Below, in pieces: positions 1 to 4,971 of a stretch of 9,528 bases of DNA. Source of the stretch: an uncultured Actinomycetes bacterium (lineage in GTDB: Bacteria > Actinomycetota > Acidimicrobiia > Acidimicrobiales > Microtrichaceae); the NCBI GenBank assembly GCA_903941145.1, contig CAJANQ010000422.1:1-9528 (forward strand). Reading direction: 5' to 3'. The position numbers and the translations under genes were made by a program. A model generated the notes under the pieces. The model saw only the letters and a program-made list of their open reading frames with translations, was not told the DNA's origin and ran no database searches. Each line of letters opens with the position of its first letter. The first letter of the stretch is position 1.

Positions 1-52
1 CCGAACTCGTGACACTTTGGTCCCTGGAGGGACCAGATCGTCACGAGTTCGG
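1..52 (-). terminator. 52-nt palindrome, probable terminator of the cofD-cofE-SDR unit
   Basis: Seen: the outer arms 1-13 and 40-52 are perfect 13-base inverted repeats (CCGAACTCGTGAC and its complement). Inner arms 18-24 (TGGTCCC) and 29-35 (GGGACCA) pair around a four-base centre. Counting all 26 facing positions, 22 are Watson-Crick; the exceptions are at 14/39, 15/38, 17/36 and the centre 26/27. It lies 21 bases past the stop codon of the SDR gene. Inference: a long-stem transcription terminator for the minus-strand unit. No T-tract is visible after it on the plus side, and the minus-strand 3' side is outside the window, so a classical Rho-independent terminator cannot be confirmed. It could also be a dispersed palindromic repeat or a protein-binding site. 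The arm starts exactly at base 1, so the palindrome may extend beyond the window. Confidence 0.6.
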
Positions 53-73
53 AGAAGAGGGAGTCGTGGAGGG

Positions 74-943
74 TCAGCTGACGGCGGCGACCATGCGCTC
101 GGACGCGGTCCAGAGCGCCTCGGCGGCCACGTCGTCACGGCCCCACGGCGCGGCCTTCCGGCGGCGGCTGCGGGTCCAGTAGTCGCCCGAGGTCGTGGCG
201 GCGTCGGGCGACGAGGCCACGTGGATGCTGGTGCGGGCGCCCTTCTCCGGCGAGATCAGCACGTACTCGCTGACCTTCATGAGCTGCCGGGAGAACGCGT
301 TCCCCAGGTCGCCCTCCTTGCCGAAGTTGGTGGTCACGCTGCCCGGGTGCAGGGAGTGGGCGACGACGCCTGAACCCTCGAGCCGACGGGACAGCGCCCG
401 GGCAAAGAGGACGTTGGCCAGCTTCGACTGCCCGTAGACCACCCAGCCCGAGTACTTCGCGGTGCGGTTCACGTCGGCGATCTGCACGCCCTGCGGGGCC
501 CAGAGGTGGGCCTCCGAGGCCACGACCACGACCCGGCAGGCCGGGGCCGCGTGGACCTGAGGGAGCAGGAGGCGGGTCAGGTGGAAGTGGCCCAGGTGGT
601 TGGTGCCGAACGTGCCCTCGAACCCCTGGGCGGTCTCGGTGCGCTCGTCCAGGATGAGCCCGGCGTTGTTGATGAGCACGTCGACGTGGTCCAGGTCGGA
701 GAGCCCGTCGGCGAAGGCTTCGACCGAGCGCAGGTCGGCCAGGTCCACAGCCCGCGACTCCACGGCGTCGTTGCCAGACCGGCGGCGCACGTCCGCGACG
801 GCCGTCTCGGCCTTGGCGGTGTTGCGGCAGCCCATGACGACCCGGGCGCCGGCGGCGGCCAGCCCCACGCAGGTCTCGAGTCCGATGCCCGAGTTGCCGC
901 CGGTGATGACGACGGTGCGTCCGTCCATGGGATACGTGGTCAT
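74..943 (-). CDS. Short-chain dehydrogenase/reductase (classical SDR, retinol-dehydrogenase-like)
   Basis: A 289-residue cytosolic NAD(P)-dependent oxidoreductase of the classical SDR family; the substrate cannot be read from sequence. Seen: the cofactor-binding TGGNSGIG at residues 14-21, NNAG at 92-95, the structural Asn in TNHLGHF at about 115, catalytic Ser143 in VVASEAH, and YGQSK with Tyr170 and Lys174. HPGSVTTNF at 199-207 follows the usual post-catalytic PG motif. An Arg after the second strand (GCRN, residue 40) favours NADP(H) in this family. The C-terminal layout resembles retinol dehydrogenase / WW-domain oxidoreductase-like SDRs. The start is ATG at 943, which puts the Rossmann motif near the N-terminus; the frame is open upstream to 1264, but that part lies over cofE. 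The ribosome site is weak (AGG nine bases upstream). It is 38 bases after cofE on the same strand, so probably cotranscribed. A link to F420 chemistry is possible but not shown. Confidence 0.9.
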   Translation of the reverse strand: MTTYPMDGRTVVITGGNSGIGLETCVGLAAAGARVVMGCRNTAKAETAVADVRRRSGNDAVESRAVDLADLRSVEAFADGLSDLDHVDVLINNAGLILDERTETAQGFEGTFGTNHLGHFHLTRLLLPQVHAAPACRVVVVASEAHLWAPQGVQIADVNRTAKYSGWVVYGQSKLANVLFARALSRRLEGSGVVAHSLHPGSVTTNFGKEGDLGNAFSRQLMKVSEYVLISPEKGARTSIHVASSPDAATTSGDYWTRSRRRKAAPWGRDDVAAEALWTASERMVAAVS

Positions 944-981
944 GCGCGGGAACCTAGTGCTGCCCGTCGTGGCCCGACAGA

Positions 982-1692
982 TCAGCGGAACAGGTCGTCG
1001 GCGGGGGAGCGGACCACGTCGGTCAGCACGCCCGAGCGGTCGGCACCGGGGCCGAAGCAGGCCTCGTCGACGCCGCGCACCACGGCCACCGGCACGCCGG
1101 TCGACTTGCCCATGACCAGCTCGGCGGCCGAGGCGATCTCGTCGACGACCGCCACCTCGGTGACCTGCAGCTCGCGCCCGTAGGCGTCCTGGGTGCCGCG
1201 CAGGTCGAGCACGGCGAGCAGCCCGGCCGAGCCGATGGCCACGTCGGTCACGCCGCGGCGCCACGGGCGCCCGAAGGTGTCCGAGACGATCACGCCGACC
1301 TCGACGCCTGACCTGCCCCGGATGCCGTCACGGATCCGGCGGGCCGAACGGTCGGGGTCGTCGGGCAGGAGCGCGGCCTGGCCCCGGTCGACGTTGGACA
1401 GGTCGATGCCGGCGTTGGCGCACACGAACCCGTGCTTGGTCTCCGAGATGATGAGCTCGCCGCGGCGCCGCAGGATGCGCACGGACTCGCGCTCGACGAG
1501 CGGCTTGTGGCTGAGCGGGTCGTTGGGGTCGACCTGGGCCATGGCGCCCTCGGCCTTGGACACGATCTTCTGGGTGACGACCACGACGTCGTGGTGCCTG
1601 AGCTCGACCGCGGCGCAGATCATCCCGGCCACGTCGTCGGCCCGGCCGATCTCGCCGAGGCCCTCGACGGGAATGAGCTCGATGCCTGCCAT
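982..1692 (-). CDS. cofE: Coenzyme F420-0:L-glutamate ligase (CofE-only form of FbiB)
   Basis: A 236-residue enzyme that adds glutamate residues through gamma-linkages to F420-0, GTP-dependent in characterised members. Seen: QKIVSKAEGA (residues 41-50), the SETKHGFVCANAGIDLSNVD block (83-102), and SDTFGRPWRRGVTDVAIG (137-154), all hallmarks of the CofE fold. MGKSTGVPVAVVRG follows at 194-207. The length matches stand-alone archaeal CofE (about 250). Mycobacterial FbiB is roughly twice as long because it carries a C-terminal FMN-dependent reductase domain; that domain is absent here, where the frame stops at 982 and an SDR gene follows. The start is ATG at 1692, whose first base on the minus strand is the last base of the cofD stop (TGATG). 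An AAGGGGG ribosome site lies eight bases upstream. This implies translational coupling to cofD. Confidence 0.95.
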   Translation of the reverse strand: MAGIELIPVEGLGEIGRADDVAGMICAAVELRHHDVVVVTQKIVSKAEGAMAQVDPNDPLSHKPLVERESVRILRRRGELIISETKHGFVCANAGIDLSNVDRGQAALLPDDPDRSARRIRDGIRGRSGVEVGVIVSDTFGRPWRRGVTDVAIGSAGLLAVLDLRGTQDAYGRELQVTEVAVVDEIASAAELVMGKSTGVPVAVVRGVDEACFGPGADRSGVLTDVVRSPADDLFR

Positions 1693-2681
1693 CAGCGGGT
1701 CCCCCTTGCGTCCACGCCCACGGCGGCGAGTGCGGCCCGGGCGAGCGAGGCCCCGACCCCCGGCCGGGACATGATCGTGTCGGTCACCACGGCGCGGAGC
1801 CCCTCGGCCTGGACCTGGGGGGCCAGCGCAGCGTCGACCTGGTCGACCACCAGCGCCGAGGCGAGCGGGGCGTACCAGCGGGCCACCCCGGCGACGGTCG
1901 ACTCGTGGCCCAGCTCGCGCAGCATGCGGTCGGCCGGGCCCTTGAGCGCCGCACCGCCCACGATGGGGCTGACGGCCACCACACGGTCCCGGGCGGCGAC
2001 GACCGCGTCACGCACCTCCAGCACCGCCAGGAGCGGGCCGATCGACACCACAGGGTTGGAGGGTGCCACGACGACGGCGTCGGCCGTGCTGATGGCCTCG
2101 AGCACGCCGGGGGAGGGGGTGGCGGACTCGGCACCCACGAACCGGACGTCGCGCACCTCGACCGAGTGCTGCTCACGCACGAAGTACTCCTGGAACGCCA
2201 GGTCGCGGCCGTCGGCCGTGGTGACCCGGGTCCGGAGCGGGTCCTCGGTGACCGGGAGCAGCCGGAGTCCCAGGTCGAACGACCGGGCCAGCTCGGCAGT
2301 GACCTGCGTCAGGGTGGCGCCGGCGGCGAGCCGGGACGACCGGTACAGGTGGGTGCCCAGGTCCAGGTCGCCGAGCGAGAACCAGCCGGCGGCCTCGCCC
2401 GTGACGGGGTCGGCGGCCTGCACGTCGTTGGCCGCCGCGTGGCGCCGGAGGGACTCCATGGCCCGCCAGGTCTCGCCCGCCAGGCCCCACCCGGTCTCGG
2501 GGTTCACCGAGCCGCTCACCGTGTAGAGGATGGTGTCCGTGTCGGGGCAGACGGTGAGGCCGTGCAGGACGCAGTCGTCGCCCACGTTGACGACGACGGT
2601 CACGTCGGACGCGTCAACGACCTCGAGCAGGCCCCGCAGGAAGCGTGCGGCGCCGACTCCGCCGGCGAGGACACAGATCAT
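1692..2681 (-). CDS. cofD: 2-phospho-L-lactate / phosphoenolpyruvate transferase of F420 biosynthesis (CofD/FbiA)
   Basis: A 329-residue cytosolic transferase that moves a phospholactate (archaea) or enolpyruvyl-phosphate (actinobacteria) group from its guanosine diphosphate-activated form to the deazaflavin Fo, giving F420-0 or dehydro-F420-0. Seen: the N-terminal LAGGVGAARF (residues 5-14), NVGDD (32-36), HGLTVCPDTDTILYT (40-54), GWGLAGETW (64-72), WFSLGDLDLGTHLYR (100-114), LLPVTEDPLRTRV (141-153), FQEYFV (163-168) and VVAPSNPVVSIGP (204-216). These are the conserved blocks of the family in their usual order, and the length is close to mycobacterial FbiA. I chose ATG 2681 because it gives the usual short lead into the glycine-rich loop and has AGGG eight bases upstream; GTG 2690 would add three residues. 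It heads the cofD-cofE-SDR unit, just downstream of a palindrome that separates it from gmd. By relationship to actinobacterial FbiA the PEP-derived substrate is likelier, but that is inference. Confidence 0.96.
   Translation of the reverse strand: MICVLAGGVGAARFLRGLLEVVDASDVTVVVNVGDDCVLHGLTVCPDTDTILYTVSGSVNPETGWGLAGETWRAMESLRRHAAANDVQAADPVTGEAAGWFSLGDLDLGTHLYRSSRLAAGATLTQVTAELARSFDLGLRLLPVTEDPLRTRVTTADGRDLAFQEYFVREQHSVEVRDVRFVGAESATPSPGVLEAISTADAVVVAPSNPVVSIGPLLAVLEVRDAVVAARDRVVAVSPIVGGAALKGPADRMLRELGHESTVAGVARWYAPLASALVVDQVDAALAPQVQAEGLRAVVTDTIMSRPGVGASLARAALAAVGVDARGTR
1701..1707 (-). promoter_or_regulatory. Strong ribosome binding site of cofE inside the end of cofD
   Basis: On the minus strand this reads AAGGGGG, one mismatch from AAGGAGG, and sits eight bases before the cofE ATG at 1692. 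It is the best Shine-Dalgarno sequence on the minus strand of this window. It supports ATG 1692 as the start, and with the TGATG junction it points to coupled translation of cofD and cofE. Confidence 0.75.
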
Positions 2682-2699
2682 GCGCGGCACCCTACGCGA

Positions 2700-2752
2700 A
2701 CCGACCTTGTACGAATTCGACCGCCAGGCGGCCGGACCCGTACAAGGTCGGT
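2700..2752 (-). terminator. 53-nt near-perfect palindrome between gmd and cofD, probable gmd terminator
   Basis: Seen: arms 2700-2712 (ACCGACCTTGTAC) and 2740-2752 are perfect 13-base inverted repeats, and pairing continues to the centre at base 2726. Of 26 facing pairs, 22 are Watson-Crick. Exceptions are 2714/2738, 2715/2737, 2717/2735 and 2720/2732. In RNA copied as the minus-strand message, three of these four become G-U wobbles and only one is a true mismatch; in plus-strand RNA three are mismatches. Inference: the structure acts in the minus-strand transcript, most likely ending the rmd-gmd message, whose last stop lies 19 bases before it. No T-tract follows. The arm carries TTGTAC and the loop side TCGAATTCG, so it could also hide a cofD promoter, because only 18 bases separate it from the cofD ATG. 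Confidence 0.65.
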
Positions 2753-2771
2753 CGGAGCGAGTGGGCCCGGG

Positions 2772-3752
2772 TCAGTGGAGGCCGGAGAGGCGACCCTCGA
2801 GGAGGGCCAGGTCGGCGTCGACCATCATCGTCACCAGGTCCTCGAAACCGACCTCGGGCTTCCAGCCCAGCTTGGCCTCGGACTTGGCCGGGGTGCCGAT
2901 CAGGAGGTCCACCTCTGCCGGGCGGTAGAAGGCCTCGTCGATCACCACGTAGTCCTCGTAGTTGAGGCCGACGTGGCCGAATGCGATCTGGCAGAACTTG
3001 CGCACCGAGTGGGTCTCGCCGGTGGCGACCACGTAGTCGTCGGGGGAGTCCTGCTGGAGCATCAGCCACATGGCCTTCACGTAGTCGCCGGCGAAGCCCC
3101 AGTCGCGCTCGGCCTCCAGGTTGCCGAGGCGCAGCTCGTTGGCCTTGCCCAGCTTGATCTTGGCGACCGTGTTGGTGATCTTGCGGGTCACGAACTCCAG
3201 GCCGCGGCGGGGCGACTCGTGGTTGAACAGGATGCCGCTCGACGCGTGCAGGTCGTACGACTCGCGGTAGTTCACCGTGATCCAGTGGCCGTAGAGCTTG
3301 GCGACGCCGTAGGGGGAGCGGGGGTAGAAGGGCGTGGTCTCGGACTGCGGGACCTCGACGACCTTGCCGAACATCTCCGAGGACGACGCCTGGTAGAAGC
3401 GGATCCCCGGGTCGGCGATGCGGACGGCGTCGAGCAGGCGCGTCACGCCCAGGCCGGTCACGTCACCCGTGAGCACCGGCTGGCCGAAGCTGGTCTGCAC
3501 GAAGCTCTGCGCCGCCAGGTTGTAGACCTCCTGCGGCTTCCACGTGCGGAGCAGGTCGATCATCGAGGCCTGGTCCAGCAGGTCGCCCTGGACGGTCGAG
3601 ATGCGGTCCTGGATGTGGGCGATCCGCTCGAACGTGACGGTCGAGGACCGGCGCACCATGCCGATGACCTCGTACCCCTCGCCAAGGAGGTGCTCGGCCA
3701 GGTACGAGCCGTCCTGACCAGTAATTCCGGTGATGAGTGCGCGCTTGGGCAT
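2772..3752 (-). CDS. gmd: GDP-mannose 4,6-dehydratase
   Basis: A 326-residue extended SDR enzyme of the cytosol that converts GDP-D-mannose to GDP-4-keto-6-deoxy-D-mannose, the branch point to GDP-L-fucose, GDP-D-rhamnose and related sugars. Seen: the characteristic ALITGITGQDGSYLAEHL (residues 5-22), RRSST (34-38), NLAAQSFV (78-85), ASSSEMFG (122-129), SPYGVAK (146-152) and FNHESPRRG (176-184). Glu126, Tyr148 and Lys152 have the spacing of the catalytic Glu, Tyr and Lys of characterised Gmd proteins; Ser124 takes the place of the catalytic Thr, a common substitution. The region RDWGFAGDYVKAMW (216-229) and the C-terminal RPAEVDLLIG (277-286) also fit. The length is normal for a bacterial Gmd. 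It follows the reductase gene rmd by 64 bases on the same strand and ends just before a palindrome. No Shine-Dalgarno sequence precedes ATG 3752 (the 13 bases before it are TAGAAACGCACCC). Confidence 0.96.
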   Translation of the reverse strand: MPKRALITGITGQDGSYLAEHLLGEGYEVIGMVRRSSTVTFERIAHIQDRISTVQGDLLDQASMIDLLRTWKPQEVYNLAAQSFVQTSFGQPVLTGDVTGLGVTRLLDAVRIADPGIRFYQASSSEMFGKVVEVPQSETTPFYPRSPYGVAKLYGHWITVNYRESYDLHASSGILFNHESPRRGLEFVTRKITNTVAKIKLGKANELRLGNLEAERDWGFAGDYVKAMWLMLQQDSPDDYVVATGETHSVRKFCQIAFGHVGLNYEDYVVIDEAFYRPAEVDLLIGTPAKSEAKLGWKPEVGFEDLVTMMVDADLALLEGRLSGLH

Positions 3753-3816
3753 GGGTGCGTTTCTAGTGCATGCACGCTGTCAGGTGGCGCACCTTCCGGC
3801 CGCCGGTGACGGGTGT

Positions 3817-4728
3817 CTACGCGCCGCCGTCGAGCCGGCGCCGGCAGTCGTCGAGCAGGTCGGCGAGCGTCGTGGCGAGGGGGATCTGGGGCTCCCAGCC
3901 GGTGTCGGCCCGCAGCCGGCTGGCGTCGCCGCGCAGGACCGGGATGTCGACCGGGCGCTGCAGGTCCGGGTCGGCCTCGAGCCGCATGGGGACGGTGGCC
4001 ATGGAGATGAGCTGCTCCGCCAGGTCGGAGATGGCGACGGCCTTGCCGCTGCACACGTTGTAGACCTGACCGGACGTCCCCTTCTCGATCATGAGCCGGT
4101 AGGCCCGCACCACGTCGCGGACGTCGGTGAAGTCGCGCTGCGGGGACAGGTTGCCCGCCTTGAGCACGCCCTCGCCGGACCGCTCGTTGGCCGCGACCCT
4201 GGCTGCGAGCGCCGGGGCGACGAACCGGTCGGACTGGCCGGGGCCCAGGTGGTTGAACGGGCGGGTGCGCACGACCTGCTGTCCGTGGCCGAGGAACGCC
4301 TGGAACGCGATGGCGTCGGACGCCACCTTGGAGGCGGCGTACGGACTGACCGGCCGGAGGGGGGACTCCTCGGTGAGCGGCAGGTCCTCGGGCGTGACCT
4401 TGCCGTAGACGTCGGCGGAGCCGACGGCGAGCACCCGCTCGACCCCGGTCTCGCGGGCGGCCCAGAGGACGTTGAGCGTGCCCTCGGCGTTGGCACGGAA
4501 CGTGGCGCCGGGGGTGTCCCACGAGCCGCCCACGTCGGCCGCTCCGGCCAGGTGGTAGACGACCTCGGGCTGCACCTTGCGGAACAGCTGGAGCAGCGCC
4601 GGGGCGTCCAGGATGTCGAGGTCGTCGATGGTGCGGTCGGTCGCGACGGCGTCGTCGCCCGAGGCCTGGAGGTGGGCCATCAGATGGGTGCCGACGAACC
4701 CCCGGGCGCCGGTGACGAGCGCCTTCAC
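3817..4728 (-). CDS. rmd: GDP-6-deoxy-4-keto-D-mannose reductase-like NDP-sugar reductase (probable Rmd, GDP-D-rhamnose forming)
   Basis: A 303-residue extended SDR predicted to reduce the Gmd product at C4 with NAD(P)H to give GDP-D-rhamnose. Seen: the Rossmann motif TGARGFVG (residues 6-13), HLAGAADVG (59-67), GSADVYG with Ser104, SPYAASK with Tyr130 and Lys134, RPFNHLGPGQ (156-165), QRDFTDVRDVVRAY (197-210) and VYNVCSGKA (222-230). The FNHxGPGQ block is, from memory, typical of characterised Rmd enzymes. The N-terminus does not resemble GDP-fucose synthase, which carries a GxxGMVGSA-type loop. Position directly before gmd supports the assignment. The start is taken as GTG 4728 because it places the Rossmann loop at the N-terminus. 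The frame stays open far upstream, but that part crosses the divergent region and antisense of the next gene. There is no clear ribosome site. Another NDP-sugar epimerase or reductase specificity cannot be excluded. Confidence 0.85.
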   Translation of the reverse strand: MKALVTGARGFVGTHLMAHLQASGDDAVATDRTIDDLDILDAPALLQLFRKVQPEVVYHLAGAADVGGSWDTPGATFRANAEGTLNVLWAARETGVERVLAVGSADVYGKVTPEDLPLTEESPLRPVSPYAASKVASDAIAFQAFLGHGQQVVRTRPFNHLGPGQSDRFVAPALAARVAANERSGEGVLKAGNLSPQRDFTDVRDVVRAYRLMIEKGTSGQVYNVCSGKAVAISDLAEQLISMATVPMRLEADPDLQRPVDIPVLRGDASRLRADTGWEPQIPLATTLADLLDDCRRRLDGGA

Positions 4729-4789
4729 CGTGCCCGCCCGGTGGCCGACGTCGACATGCCAGGTTGTGCAAGGGAGCGCATGGGCCGGG

Positions 4790-4795
4790 ATCGTA
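4790..4795 (-). promoter_or_regulatory. Possible -10 box for rmd-gmd
   Basis: TACGAT on the minus strand fits the TANNNT pattern of actinobacterial vegetative -10 elements and would start a transcript about 55 bases before the rmd GTG. No good -35 element lies 16-19 bases upstream. In GC-rich DNA an AT-containing hexamer is somewhat informative, but this remains weak support. Confidence 0.3.
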
Positions 4796-4869
4796 GTGGT
4801 CGGTCCGGTCCGGGTCGGGGCTCTGCGGGCGCGCCCCGGCATGACCCGGGGGTGCCGGGACCGCTCGGG

Positions 4870-4875
4870 TAACCT
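4870..4875 (+). promoter_or_regulatory. Possible -10 box for the glycosyltransferase-DUF5719 unit
   Basis: TAACCT on the plus strand fits TANNNT. A transcript from it would begin near 4882, about 90 bases before GTG 4972 and about 30 before an in-frame CTG at 4912. No convincing -35 sequence is found at the right distance. The box includes the TAA that closes the upstream end of the glycosyltransferase reading frame. Confidence 0.3.
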
Positions 4876-4971
4876 CGCCCACCGGCGGTCGCTGACTGCG
4901 GCAACCCAGCACTGGACACTGTCATCCCTTCCGACGTCGACCCCGACGGCCCTGAGCCGACCGACGAGCCC

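Larger units (their letters stand above)
4729..4971. other. Divergent intergenic region between rmd and the glycosyltransferase gene
   Basis: These 243 bases separate the start of rmd (minus) from the start of the glycosyltransferase (plus), so promoters in both directions are expected here. Visible items: TACGAT on the minus strand at 4790-4795 and TAACCT on the plus strand at 4870-4875, both fitting a TANNNT -10 box; a GGTC-rich iteration around 4799-4820; and an inverted repeat CCCGGCA (4835-4841) / TGCCGGG (4853-4859) with an 11-base spacer that could be an operator or chance in this GC-rich DNA. From 4873 on, the plus-strand frame is continuous with the glycosyltransferase frame. Confidence 0.6.

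Noticed and set aside
506..1183. 225-codon plus-strand frame opposite the SDR and cofE
   Set aside because: Shadow of two genes with complete family motifs on the other strand; no recognisable protein.
944..1264. N-terminal extension of the SDR frame upstream of ATG 943
   Set aside because: It overlaps cofE in another frame, is Arg-rich, and would put 107 residues before a Rossmann motif that is normally at the N-terminus.
3782..3794. Small hairpin AGGTG-GCG-CACCT in the rmd-gmd gap as a terminator
   Set aside because: Only a five-base stem with no T-tract, far weaker than the two long palindromes, and it lies between genes expected to be cotranscribed.
1905..3809. 634-codon open frame on the plus strand across cofD and gmd
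   Set aside because: It lies antisense to two well-recognised genes, has a composition full of Gly, Arg, Val and His typical of a GC-rich shadow frame, and no recognisable domain.
3560..4912. 450-codon minus-strand frame over rmd and the start of gmd
   Set aside because: Arg/Pro-rich frame out of register with rmd and gmd. It crosses the junction without stops only because stops are rare in this GC-rich DNA.
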